Shown one piece after another: positions 17,760 to 26,296 of a DNA stretch of 64,000 nt. Positions within the stretch are counted from its first letter, which is position 1, and each line of letters begins with the position of its first letter. The DNA comes from Paractinoplanes maris. GTDB taxonomy: Bacteria; Actinomycetota; Actinomycetes; Mycobacteriales; Micromonosporaceae. The notes below the pieces were generated by a model. That model worked only from the letters and a program-made list of their open reading frames with translations. It made no database searches and was not told the DNA's origin. The stretch is from NCBI RefSeq assembly GCF_023544465.1, contig NZ_JALPVL010000012.1, forward strand, positions 62,001-126,000, read 5' to 3'. A program made the translations under genes and the position numbers.

Positions 17760-19560
17760 CGCTGACGACGAGGAAGGCGATGTCGTCGGCTCGGCGGGGG
17801 ACCGCGTCGATCAGGCGGGCGCACAGCTCGTCGGCCGGAAGGCCGGCGTTGCCGAGCAGGACCGAGCGGACCCGGGAGATGCCGTCGTCGATCAGACGGG
17901 CCGGATGCTCGACCAGGCCGTCGGTGTAGAGGAGCAGCGTGCTGCCGGGAGCTATCCGCCGGTGGTGGGTGACGCGCTGATCACGGGGGACCAGGCCGAG
18001 CAGCGGCTCCGGCTCCTCCCACCAGATGTCGACCTCACCGTCGGGGCGCAGCAGCACCGGCGGGGGATGGCCGGCGTTGGCGAACGCGACCAGGTAGTCG
18101 TCGCCCTCGCGGCGCAGGCGGGCCAGGACGGCGGTCGCCGCGGCGGGCACGTGCAGGCCGTGCAGGGCGCGGTCGAGCTGGGCGAGCAGTGGGCCGGGCG
18201 CGTCGTCGCGGCCGTAGGCGTCACCGCGGACCAGGTTGCGCACCTGACCCATGGTGGCCGCGGCCTCGATGTCGTGGCCGGAGACGTCGCCGACGGCCAG
18301 CATCAGGCTGCCGTCGGGCTGGGCGAAGGCGTCGTACCAGTCGCCGCCGACCGAGGCGCCATCCTGCGCCGGCAGGTAACGGCCGTGCAGGTCGACGCCG
18401 TCCACGTCGGGGAGCTCGGGCAGCATGCTGTGCTGCAGGACCTCGGCGACGTGACGCTGGCGGCCGAAGACCAGCGTGTTGTCGACGGCCATGCCGGCCC
18501 GGCGGCCCACCTCGGCCGCCGTGCTCTGCTCGGCGTCGGTGAACGGAGGCCGCCCCGGGCCGTTGACCAGCAGGACGGCACCGAGCACGCGGAAGGTGAC
18601 CGGCGACGAGATCGGCACGATCAGGTACGACCCGAAGCCCAGCTGATCGGCCAGGCCGGCCAGATGAGCGGTCGAAAGGCGGTCGCGCAGCAGGACGGCA
18701 TCCGCCTCGTCCCGGCGGACCGGCCGGCCGGTGCCGCGCACCGACCGGATCAGCGAGCGGACGTCCAGTTTGGCCGCGCGGGCGAGCTCGGCGAGACGGT
18801 CGGCGATCTCGGCCCGGGCCGGGTCGTGGTGGGCCGCGGACACGTGGCGGATGGCGCCGGACTGGTCGGCCAGCGTGATGAAACACCAGTCGGCGAGGCG
18901 GCCGGCGACCATGCCGCCCAGCCGGTGCAGGGACTCGTCGAGATCCATCGTGGCGGCCAGCGCCTCGGTCATCTCGCCGAGCAGGGCGAGCTGGCCGTGA
19001 GCCGACTCGGCGGCCCGGCGGGCCTCGTCGGCGATCTCGCGGGCGATGCGCAGGCGGAGCTCGGAGCTGCACACCTCGCCGAGCTCGTTGAGCAGAATGA
19101 TCTCGCTCTTGGTCCACTCGCGGGGTTCGCGGTCCATGACGGCGAGCGTGCCCAGCACCAGCCCGTCGGAGTCGGTCAGCGGCACCCCGGCGAAAGCGAT
19201 CACGCCGAGGTCGCGGATCGCCAGGTTGTCGCGCAGCAGCGGGTCGGCCCGGACGTCCGGCACCACGATGGACTCGCCGGTCTCGACGACGTGCCGGCTG
19301 AAGGAGTGGGTGAGCGGCATCTCCCGCTCGGAGGCGACCGGCTCGGGCAGGCCGACGAGGCCCGGCAGGTGCTGCCGGTCGGCCGAGAGCACGGTGACGA
19401 CCGCGACCGGGGCGTCCACCAGCCGCTCGACGATGCCCGCGATGCGGTCGAACGCCGGATCGCGGCCCGTCCCCAGCCCCACCCGGGCCACGGAACGCAG
19501 GCGTGCGGCATCGGCGAGAACGCCCGCAGGCGTCTCCGAAGCCACATCACCCCGCAGCAA
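17752..19560 (-). CDS. GAF-GAF-SpoIIE (PP2C-type) serine phosphatase
   Basis: 602 residues. GAF domain 1 covers about 30-165 (HSFSRHVVETGESIVVPDVRADP) and a second GAF-like sensor about 190-370. The SpoIIE phosphatase domain starts near 390 (LQHSMLPELPDVDGVDLHGRYLPA) with the metal-site motifs GGDWYD, LAVGDVSGHDIEAA, ANAGHPPPVLL and YTDGLVEHP and the terminal ADDIAFLVV. Such proteins dephosphorylate anti-anti-sigma factors in partner-switching stress responses. No RsbW-like kinase or STAS antagonist is nearby, so its partners lie elsewhere. The TTG start is tentative; an in-frame GTG follows 15 nt later. Confidence 0.9.
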   Translation of the reverse strand: MLRGDVASETPAGVLADAARLRSVARVGLGTGRDPAFDRIAGIVERLVDAPVAVVTVLSADRQHLPGLVGLPEPVASEREMPLTHSFSRHVVETGESIVVPDVRADPLLRDNLAIRDLGVIAFAGVPLTDSDGLVLGTLAVMDREPREWTKSEIILLNELGEVCSSELRLRIAREIADEARRAAESAHGQLALLGEMTEALAATMDLDESLHRLGGMVAGRLADWCFITLADQSGAIRHVSAAHHDPARAEIADRLAELARAAKLDVRSLIRSVRGTGRPVRRDEADAVLLRDRLSTAHLAGLADQLGFGSYLIVPISSPVTFRVLGAVLLVNGPGRPPFTDAEQSTAAEVGRRAGMAVDNTLVFGRQRHVAEVLQHSMLPELPDVDGVDLHGRYLPAQDGASVGGDWYDAFAQPDGSLMLAVGDVSGHDIEAAATMGQVRNLVRGDAYGRDDAPGPLLAQLDRALHGLHVPAAATAVLARLRREGDDYLVAFANAGHPPPVLLRPDGEVDIWWEEPEPLLGLVPRDQRVTHHRRIAPGSTLLLYTDGLVEHPARLIDDGISRVRSVLLGNAGLPADELCARLIDAVPRRADDIAFLVVSVS

Positions 19561-19685
19561 AGCTCGCCCCCCGGCCGGTCAGAGCGACCAGGCTACCCGG
19601 GGTCGCCCGGCCCTATCGACACCCGAGCGTCCGCTGACGCATCCCCCGGCAATCCACCCTCGCAACCGACGCCGGCGCGGGTGGG

Positions 19686-20360
19686 TCAGGACCCCGGAGA
19701 GGGATCGGTCGCTGTGGTGAGCGTCGCGTCGGCCGCCACCGGGGCCCAGCGTCTGGCCCAGCTCTCGCGGGCCGACTCGAAAGCGGCGTCGTCGGCACCG
19801 AACGTCGACACCGTCACCTCGAAGCGCGCGGCCGACGGGTCGTCGAGCGGAATCCGGCCGGCCGCCACGACCAGGTGGCCGTCGCCGTCGACGATCCAGG
19901 CCACCCGGGGCCCGAACCGCTGCCACTCACCGGGGACCAGTGTCAGCACCTGCCGTCCGGTGGTCTCACCGGTCAGATAGAGCGTTCGCCGCCGCCCCCG
20001 CGGCCGCGAGTCGAGCAGGAAGCGCAGTTGGATCAGGAAGGACCGCCAGCCCTCCTCGATCGCGTCGTAGACCTCGGGCCCGCCGCGTCCGGTGCCCTCG
20101 CGAGCCACCCGGACCCGCGCGCTGTCGTCGCCGCCGACAACCTCCAGGAACGACCCGTCGGCCCAGCCCATCTGCTCCGGGGCCCACAGGGTCGCCTCGT
20201 CCAGGAAGATCTGCTTGATCTCGGCCGCGAGCCCGTCGTAGTCCCAGCCGAACCATTGGTGCAGGACGTCGGGCTGGGTCACCGACTCCCAGGCCTCGTC
20301 GCGCCCGGCCGTCACCGAGATCTCCAGGTCGTACGGCTTCAGCTGCCTGGCCTGCGTCAT
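19686..20360 (-). CDS. SRPBCC (START/AHSA1-like) domain protein
   Basis: 224 residues. The opening LEISVTAGRDEAWESVTQPDVLHQWFGWDYDGL is the typical first strand and helix of SRPBCC proteins. W-P-x-E-like sheet segments follow, as does a C-terminal helix (AAFESARESWARRW) that would close the hydrophobic cavity. The ligand is unknown. The ATG has GGAGG at 6 nt. It lies 122 nt downstream of the primase-polymerase gene on the same strand and may be read through from it. Confidence 0.8.
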   Translation of the reverse strand: MTQARQLKPYDLEISVTAGRDEAWESVTQPDVLHQWFGWDYDGLAAEIKQIFLDEATLWAPEQMGWADGSFLEVVGGDDSARVRVAREGTGRGGPEVYDAIEEGWRSFLIQLRFLLDSRPRGRRRTLYLTGETTGRQVLTLVPGEWQRFGPRVAWIVDGDGHLVVAAGRIPLDDPSAARFEVTVSTFGADDAAFESARESWARRWAPVAADATLTTATDPSPGS

Positions 20361-20482
20361 GCCCGTCCTCCGTCTCCGGCCGGCCGCTCGGTCCGCCCGG
20401 TCGGGACGGAACCGGTCCGCGGCGCGGCCGGGCGCCGCTCGCTGCAGTGGGTCATGCCCCCATTTTTGGGGCAAGAGTGGTT

Positions 20483-21331
20483 TCACGCCACGTGGCGGTT
20501 CAGTTCCGGATCGAACGGGGCACGTCGGCCGGCCGTCAGACCGGATCGGAGTGTGGCGCGGATCTCGGCCCGGCCCAGACCGGCGAAGCCCGCCGCGTCC
20601 GTCAGCTCGCGCGTCGTCTCCCCGAGATCCAGCAGACCGGCGCCGACGAAGCGCCCCAAGGCGTAGGCCGCGCGGTTGAGGGTGTCGTTGCGGGTGCCCA
20701 CCGGGGCGCGGGCCACCCGATCGGCCTCGGCCAGCAGTGCTGCCCGCGCATACCGCGCCGGGTGCGCGATCGGGCGGCTGCCCAGCGGCGGGGGCGGACC
20801 CTCGATCAGGGCGCGCAGGCTCGCGGGGCTCTCGGGCAACGCCGTGCCCGGGCTCCGCAGCCAGCGGTAGTCGGCCCCGGAGGAATGGCGCGAGGGCGGA
20901 GCCACCACGTAACCGCCGACGCCGCGCCAGTCGACACCGGGCAGCAGGCGCACCCGATTGCCGTAACCCATCGGGCTGAACCAGAAATGCCAGCCGCCAC
21001 CACCGGTGCGGACCTGCGGACCGGCCGGAAGCTCGCCGCCCAGCAGGTGACAGAGCCCGTGCCGGCCCTCGACCGAGTCGACATCGGCGACATCCATCGC
21101 GACACCGGTGCGCAGCCCGACATTCGCCCCCGGCCAGCGGGACCACCACATCTCGATCTGGCGCGGGTCGGCGCTCGCGTCGTGGAGGCCGTGCCGCAGG
21201 AGGGGGTGCTTGCCGGGGCGATCGCAGGAGACTCCTCTGTCGCAGGTGCAGCCGCCGCGGGGGTCAGGCGCGTGCACCGGCAGGACCGGGATCCCGTGCC
21301 GGGCGTAGGCCAATGCGGCTGTCAGCGACAT
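20483..21331 (-). CDS. Bifunctional DNA primase/polymerase (PrimPol, AEP superfamily)
   Basis: 282 residues. The N-terminus ALAYARHGIPVLPVH and the zinc-like CTCDRGVSCDRPGKHP are standard for actinobacterial/phage PrimPols. The catalytic DVADVDSVEG (acidic pair), GGGGWHFWF (His) and DWRGVGGYVVAPPS motifs are all present. A helical C-terminal part follows (about 185-282). The family makes primers or extends DNA on plasmids and phages and in some defence or repair modules. It is third in a minus-strand row with an SF1 helicase and a T4-beta protein, 31 nt after the latter. The ATG has no clear ribosome site. Confidence 0.9.
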   Translation of the reverse strand: MSLTAALAYARHGIPVLPVHAPDPRGGCTCDRGVSCDRPGKHPLLRHGLHDASADPRQIEMWWSRWPGANVGLRTGVAMDVADVDSVEGRHGLCHLLGGELPAGPQVRTGGGGWHFWFSPMGYGNRVRLLPGVDWRGVGGYVVAPPSRHSSGADYRWLRSPGTALPESPASLRALIEGPPPPLGSRPIAHPARYARAALLAEADRVARAPVGTRNDTLNRAAYALGRFVGAGLLDLGETTRELTDAAGFAGLGRAEIRATLRSGLTAGRRAPFDPELNRHVA

Positions 21332-21362
21332 TAGAACAAGCGTACGACAAAATCCGGCTCGT

Positions 21363-22406
21363 TCAGGGGGCTTGCTGATCGAGAGCCCGCAAGACGTACG
21401 AGATGTGGTGCGACGTGCTCCACGATATCCAGCTGGACGAGCTGCCGGCACCGGGAGCGCTGCGGGCCCGCCGGGCGATCTCGGCGTCGCCCCACGAGAA
21501 GCGGGCGCCCGCGGCCGGCCAGTGCGGCGAGCGGACCACGGTGCGGCAGAGGTCGTGACAGCGGTCGTCGGCGCGCCCGCCGCGCCGCGACCACCGATAT
21601 ATCCACCAGTTGTGCTCGGCCGTGTATCGCAGCGTGGGCAGCTGGCGGTGCCGCTGCACGCCGTGGCGCCGGACCGGGGAGGTCACGCCGTAGTCGGCGA
21701 AACCGATGCCGGGCAGCGAAATCCCGGCCCAGACCCGGGCATCGTGCCGGTCGATCGTCACCGGCTGATCGGTCGGGAGCTCGTCGAGGTTGGCCGGCAT
21801 CGCTCCGGACGCCACGCTGATCGAGCGCCACGGCCGCCCGCCGGCCCACCGCAGAATGCGCCGCAACTGCTCCTCGAACCGATCGGCATGCGCCACACAG
21901 GCCGTCTCGGCGAGGTCGATGAGCAGATCGATCTCCTCGGCGACGAGGCCCGTGCCGCCCAGCATCCGCTCGACCAGCTCGTCGGCCTGCGCCGGGTTGG
22001 CCGCGTCGACATGCGGCTGAAGCCGCAGGACTGCCCGGCGCAGGTGCAGCCGCGCGGCCAGGCCGTGGAAGGCCAGGCGGCGACGGCTCTCGCCGGCCCG
22101 GAGTACGGGAACCATGGCCACACCGAGCCCGGCGAGCTCCTCGGCCAACTCGAGCGAGGGAGCCGCGAGCTGATCGGACTCCTCGAGGATCGCCCCGAAG
22201 TCGACCGCGAGCACGCCGGTGCGCGGCGGCATCTCGCGGATCAGGGGAAGGAGGTCGGTGTCCTGGTCGAGCTCGAGGATCGGCATCACCCGGCCGGCCT
22301 CGCCAGCCGCAAGATGGCTCAGGGCCGCCATCTCGCCGCGGCGCGGGCGCAGGATCGGTCGATAGACGCCGTCCGGCAGGGACCCCGCCGCAGTGAAGAC
22401 CGCCAT
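21363..22406 (-). CDS. T4-beta-family protein (Beta protein)
   Basis: 347 residues. It follows the T4beta family from end to end. The start is YRPILRPRRGEMAALSHL and VMPILELD. The middle has LAVDFG, MVPVLR and alternating strand/helix segments of a barrel-like fold. The end has ADYGVTSP, LRYTAEHNWWIYR, FSWGDAEI and SWSTSHHISYVLRAL. The family is named after a phage T4 protein; bacterial copies are often on mobile or defence loci and their biochemical role is unknown. The ATG lies 4 nt after the stop of the helicase gene, so the two are coupled. Confidence 0.78.
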   Translation of the reverse strand: MAVFTAAGSLPDGVYRPILRPRRGEMAALSHLAAGEAGRVMPILELDQDTDLLPLIREMPPRTGVLAVDFGAILEESDQLAAPSLELAEELAGLGVAMVPVLRAGESRRRLAFHGLAARLHLRRAVLRLQPHVDAANPAQADELVERMLGGTGLVAEEIDLLIDLAETACVAHADRFEEQLRRILRWAGGRPWRSISVASGAMPANLDELPTDQPVTIDRHDARVWAGISLPGIGFADYGVTSPVRRHGVQRHRQLPTLRYTAEHNWWIYRWSRRGGRADDRCHDLCRTVVRSPHWPAAGARFSWGDAEIARRARSAPGAGSSSSWISWSTSHHISYVLRALDQQAP

Positions 22407-22410
22407 TCAC

Positions 22411-23745
22411 TCAACGTAGCGGCTCGTGTCGTCTAAGCGACAGTCCCTTGTGTAGATAAGCGAGGATCGCCTGATTTGCCTCCCAGCCATCGGGGAACTT
22501 CACGGGCACGTTGAGATGGACCGGCTCGGTCGACGGGTGGGCGTCGAGCAGCTCGGCGATGCCCTCGCGGGCCACCACCACGCAGGCGTGCCGATGGCGT
22601 GAGGTCAGCACACAGAGGCGGCCGGACTCGAGGTGGAAGGCCGTCGCGTCCTGCCGGCCGGACAGCGGGTGCAGCACGATGGTCAAGTCGTACTCCCGGC
22701 CCTGGAGCCGGTTGGCGGTGTCGACCGTGACCCCCTTGGCCTCGGGCGGGAGGAAGGACCGGATGGCCGCGGCCTGATCGCGGTGGGCGGCGCCGATGGC
22801 GATGCGGTCGGCGGTCAGCGCGCCGCCACCCGACTCGGAGACGGTCACGGCCTCGCGGGTCAGCGCGCGGGCGGCCAGGGCGGCGCACGCGGCCGCGGCC
22901 TCGGCGTCGGTGCGGATGGTGAACCGGCCGGGCAGCTCGTGCAGACCCCAGCCGGTCTCGGCGGCCCCGTCGAGCACGTCGTCGAGCGGGTCGCCGGACG
23001 ATGACCCGAACCGCAGGCTGCGGTCACCCGGGCCGGTGCCCGAGCGGAAGCCGGTGAACGGATAGAAGGCCTCGGCGACGACCGGCGCGGCCGTGTGCGG
23101 CAGGCGCCACGAGACCGGCAGGCGGTGAACGGGCAGGTCGGGATTGTGCCGCAGCAGGACGGCGACGGCGCTCTGCATCGGATCCCACGACAAGCCGGTC
23201 CACCGCTCGACCTCGACGGTCGAGAACGGGTCGAGCTGACCGGGGTCACCCACGAAGAGGGCGCGGACGAACCGGGGCGCCACGCGGAGCAGCGCGTCGG
23301 ACCGCATCTGATAGGCCTCGTCGACGATCGCCCACGGCCAGGAGCCGTCGGTCACGGTGGCCCATTTCGCGGCCGTGCCGATGGTGACGGCGGGATCGCC
23401 CAGCTCGGCCACCTTGGCCCCGACCCGGCACCGGGGATGATCGCGCACCCGGTCGCTCGCCTCGTAGTCCACCGCGGACAGGCGGCCCACCGGCACCTCG
23501 GGCGATCGCGCCCCGAGTCGCGCGATGAGATCGTCGACCTGCTCGTTGGTCTGCGCCACGATCATCAGCGGCTCGCCGGCCGCGGCCAGCTCGCCGGCGG
23601 CCCGCACCACCAGCGTCGACTTGCCCGCGCCGGGCGGCGAGTCGACCACGACGCCGCGATGGTCACCCTCGCGCAGGTCACGCAGGACAGCATCGACGAC
23701 GCGTCCCGCCTCGACGGCTGGGCTGAGCAGCTGTTCCGAATTCAC
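22411..23745 (-). CDS. SF1 (Upf1/Dna2-like) helicase
   Basis: 444 residues from the chosen GTG. Walker A is SPPGAGKST (36-44), then IVAQTNEQVDDL (motif Ia), Walker B WAIVDEAYQM (Asp142-Glu143), FVGDPGQLDP (motif III), VSWRLPH (motif IV), VDTANRLQGREYDLTIV (motif V) and LTSRHRHACVVVAR (motif VI). No nuclease domain is attached. The frame stays open for 92 codons upstream, but that part is compositionally unlike a helicase. The GTG has no ribosome site; TACGGT lies 6 nt upstream, which fits a leaderless transcript. First gene of the helicase/T4-beta/PrimPol set. A separate Cas4-like nuclease lies 6 kb away. Confidence 0.85.
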   Translation of the reverse strand: MNSEQLLSPAVEAGRVVDAVLRDLREGDHRGVVVDSPPGAGKSTLVVRAAGELAAAGEPLMIVAQTNEQVDDLIARLGARSPEVPVGRLSAVDYEASDRVRDHPRCRVGAKVAELGDPAVTIGTAAKWATVTDGSWPWAIVDEAYQMRSDALLRVAPRFVRALFVGDPGQLDPFSTVEVERWTGLSWDPMQSAVAVLLRHNPDLPVHRLPVSWRLPHTAAPVVAEAFYPFTGFRSGTGPGDRSLRFGSSSGDPLDDVLDGAAETGWGLHELPGRFTIRTDAEAAAACAALAARALTREAVTVSESGGGALTADRIAIGAAHRDQAAAIRSFLPPEAKGVTVDTANRLQGREYDLTIVLHPLSGRQDATAFHLESGRLCVLTSRHRHACVVVAREGIAELLDAHPSTEPVHLNVPVKFPDGWEANQAILAYLHKGLSLRRHEPLR

Positions 23746-24718
23746 CGGGGCACCGTAACGCGGGGCGCCGACAGTTCCGGTGAACGGCTGTGGACGCTCG
23801 CGAGTCGCACCACAGGCCCGGGCCGGCTGTACTCGCGCCTGGCGGGGGTGACGGACTGACTCGTCCCGCTGAGCCGGCTGCCGGGTGTCGGCGACGCGGG
23901 CGCATTGTCGGCGAGTCGTGGTCTCGATCGCTTGGTGTCTCGTCGGGTGACAAGTTGAATGAATGCTCTCAGCCGGCTGGACCCGATTACCCCCGCCTGG
24001 ATCCGCCGATTGCGCGCACAAGCAGTTTGCCGGCGAGCTACCGGAATGTTGCCTGCAGTATCTGAGCTATTACGCGACGCGTTGGTGTTCCCGGAGTGGT
24101 GGCGGCGGTGCCCTCGGTGCCTCTGCGTAGTTCGCGGTGACGAAGTCGAACGTGGACTGTCGTCACCCCGCCATCAGTGCCGCCTCAGTAAAGGGCGAAA
24201 CGGGTCTATGGCGCGTATCCCCACGGGAAGGCGTGGCACTGACGGGAATCCGACAGCGCTCTGGTCCGAGACGCGCTGGCGCATCTGGCGACGAGGTGTC
24301 GCTCCGGCGCCCGGATCCGGGGCCGGCGTCCTGCCGGCGCCGATCGTGAGGGGTATCACCTGTCGCCACCGAGGCTCGCGTGGTTGCCTTAGTGCAGGTG
24401 GGACACTGTGGATCGTCACTGTGAGTGGATGTTTGCGTCGTGGTCACCGCTGTGAAATATGCGAGTGATTTACTGGTTGCACGGGTCGAATAACAAGGCC
24501 GGCATGCAACTTGCACGCGCGGTTCGCCGTGCAAGTTGCATGTTTCACCCGGTCTTGAACTGCTGCTCCATCGTCGTGGCAACCTTTTGATCGTCTCGCT
24601 GGATTTCATTCACGGGCGTTTTTGGGATCTAGGAAAGTGCACCCTTCCAGTCGATCACCGGAAGTGGAACTCTTCTAGCCAGCAGTAACGCCAGCGACAC
24701 GGACGGTGGTGGTAACGA
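23746..24718. other. Long divergent spacer with lower GC
   Basis: Nearly 1 kb between the divergent helicase and the 222-residue gene. It is less GC-rich than its surroundings in 23.9-24.7 kb and holds a strong palindrome (listed separately). Short open frames exist on both strands but none has domain similarity, a good start site or codon bias that I can support. It could contain decayed mobile DNA or an unrecognised RNA. Confidence 0.6.
24503..24542. repeat. Perfect 15-bp inverted repeat with nested palindromes
   Basis: The arms are CATGCAACTTGCACG and its exact complement, separated by 10 nt. Each arm itself contains the 11-bp palindrome TGCAACTTGCA, so there are two dyad sites about 25 bp apart. 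No T-run follows. It resembles a paired operator more than a terminator. Confidence 0.85.
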
Positions 24719-25387
24719 ATGCGCCCAGACGTTCTGGTCGGTCCGAGTGAGTGGGTGGTCGAACAGTTCGGCGACAAGGTTGCCGGCGAGCTGTGGACCC
24801 GGGTACCCGAGGCGTTGAGCACCGCGATCGAACGCGAGATTCACGCCCACCCCGCGATGACTCAGACCATGGAACGCGTGATCGCCAACCCGCGATGGCC
24901 GCTTCCCTACGAGGAGCTCGTGCTCTTCCTGGGCTCGCTCCCCGGGGCCGAGATCATCTCGGTTCCCAAGTCGGTCTATCAGCTGGTCGTGATCAACGGC
25001 CATGTGGTGGTGCCATGGTGCTACGGGCAGTCCGCGCGTGACTCGATGCTGGACGCGCCGGTCGGGCGCTCGTTCGGCCGCCTCACGCGGGAGTTGTTGC
25101 GCCGGTTCGGCCCGCCCTGGCGGCGCTCGCAGGCCGAGGCCCCCTTGCCGCTCGACGCCGTCGACGAGCGTGAGGTTGCCAAGATCTGTGCCGCGATCGC
25201 CCAGATCGACCCGAAGCCCGAGGTGGTCATCGCGGGATTCGCCGCCGGACCCAACCTGGGCCTGCTCCGCGCGTGCCTCGGCGAGATCAAGTCGACCGAC
25301 AACGGCTCCCTCAACTGGAGCCACCTCGACGACCTGCCGCTGCCCCCGCCGGTCATCCCACGCCCGCGCCGCATGCAGTTCCCCTGA
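24719..25387 (+). CDS. Conserved-looking soluble protein of unknown function
   Basis: 222 residues, not recognised. It is soluble, mixed alpha/beta, with no signal peptide or known motif. Notable segments are VIANPRWPLPYEELVLFLGSLPGAEIISVPKSVYQLVVINGHVVVPWCYG and VAKICAAIAQIDPKPEVVIAGFAAGPNLGLLRACLGEI. The ATG is preceded by GGTGGTGG. It is divergent from the helicase/T4-beta/PrimPol genes across the 1-kb spacer. It could share regulation with them, but nothing shows this directly. Confidence 0.75.
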   Translation: MRPDVLVGPSEWVVEQFGDKVAGELWTRVPEALSTAIEREIHAHPAMTQTMERVIANPRWPLPYEELVLFLGSLPGAEIISVPKSVYQLVVINGHVVVPWCYGQSARDSMLDAPVGRSFGRLTRELLRRFGPPWRRSQAEAPLPLDAVDEREVAKICAAIAQIDPKPEVVIAGFAAGPNLGLLRACLGEIKSTDNGSLNWSHLDDLPLPPPVIPRPRRMQFP

Positions 25388-25481
25388 CCGCACGTTTTCC
25401 CGACGCGCACCCGGCCGTATGCGGGTGCGCGTCGCGCTGTCCGCCAGCGCCGGCCGGACACGCTCGGGCACGCGCAGAGCT

Positions 25482-25850
25482 GCTCACGCTCACGCCGGGC
25501 ACGCGCACTGCTGCTCACGCTCACGTCGGGCACGCGCAGAGCTGCTCACGCTCACGCCGGGCAGCGCACTGCTGCTCACGCTGGGGCACGCGCAGAGCTG
25601 CTCACGCTCGGCACGCGCACTGCTGCTCACGCTGGGGCACGCGCAGAGTTGGGGCACGCGCAGAGCTGGGGCACGCGCAGAGCTGGGGCGCGCGCAGAGC
25701 TGGGGCACGCGCACAGTTGGGGCGCGCGCAGAGTTGGGGCGCGCGCAGAGTTGGGGCACGCGCAGAGCTGGGGCGCGCGCAGAGCTGGGGCGCGCGCAGA
25801 GCTGGGGCACGCGCAGGGCTGGGGCACGCTCAAGCCCGGGCGCTCGAAAC
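25482..25850. repeat. Compound minisatellite: about 31-bp units, then a 17-bp array
   Basis: The left part (to about 25633) has roughly six imperfect units of GCTCACGCTCACGYCGGGC followed by ACGCGCACTGCT or a similar end. The right part is a clean array of 11 units of GGGGCRCGCGCAGAGYT at 25634-25820. A twelfth decayed copy follows. Seventeen is not a multiple of three, so frames cycle and all open reading frames here are artefacts. It starts about 95 nt after the stop of the preceding gene and fills most of the gap to the DUF2795 gene. Confidence 0.93.
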
Positions 25851-25931
25851 CGGGCACGCTCAGGGCCGGACACCCGTTCAGGGACGTGGGGGTCACGGTT
25901 TACCGCTCAAGTGCAGGGGAAATCGCGACTT

Positions 25932-26285
25932 ATGGAACGAGGAAGCAACAAGCATGGGGCCCGCGTCGACGACGAGATGGCCCACGAGGTGCGTGGCATC
26001 GTTCAGGGTGTGACCGGTGGGCGGGTCGAGGAGAGCCGCGAGGCGGAGCCGTCCGGCGAGGATCAGCCCGAGGTCAGCGGCGTGCTCGAGGAGGACGAGA
26101 CCCGGGACCTCACCCGGTTCGGTCGCTACATCGGGCTCTCGGCCCTGCCCGGCGACCGCGAGAAGCTCCGGCAGAGCGCCGAGACGCTGCTGGCCCCGGA
26201 CGATGTGCTGGCCGACCTCGACAGTCTGCCCGAAGGTCAGGAGTTCGGGACCGTCGTGGAGATCTGGCGGGCGCTCGGCCGTTGA
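25932..26285 (+). CDS. DUF2795 domain protein
   Basis: 117 residues. An acidic, disordered-looking N-terminal half (EESREAEPSGEDQPEVSGVLEEDE) precedes a complete DUF2795 domain: LTRFGRYIGLSALPGDREKLRQSAETLLAPDDVLADLDSLPEGQEFGTVVEIWRALG. The domain is a small helical unit of unknown role, common in actinomycetes. AGGGGA lies about 12 nt before the ATG, which is long spacing. It stands alone between two tandem-repeat arrays. Confidence 0.88.
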   Translation: MERGSNKHGARVDDEMAHEVRGIVQGVTGGRVEESREAEPSGEDQPEVSGVLEEDETRDLTRFGRYIGLSALPGDREKLRQSAETLLAPDDVLADLDSLPEGQEFGTVVEIWRALGR

Positions 26286-26296
26286 TCCGCGATCGG

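Noticed and set aside
23746..24021. 92-codon N-terminal extension of the SF1 helicase
   Set aside because: The extension is Arg/Gln/Thr-rich without motif; the helicase fold starts properly after the chosen GTG.
20483..24021. Prophage or integrated plasmid carrying the PrimPol
   Set aside because: No integrase, capsid, terminase, partition or relaxase gene and no tRNA-flanked repeats were seen; the operon stands alone.
23959..24468. 169-residue plus-strand frame in the long spacer
   Set aside because: No domain, no ribosome site, Arg/Cys/Trp-rich, and competing frames on the other strand are equally long.
24503..24542. Intrinsic terminator
   Set aside because: The stem is strong but no T-run follows on either strand and no gene ends nearby; nested palindromes point to an operator.
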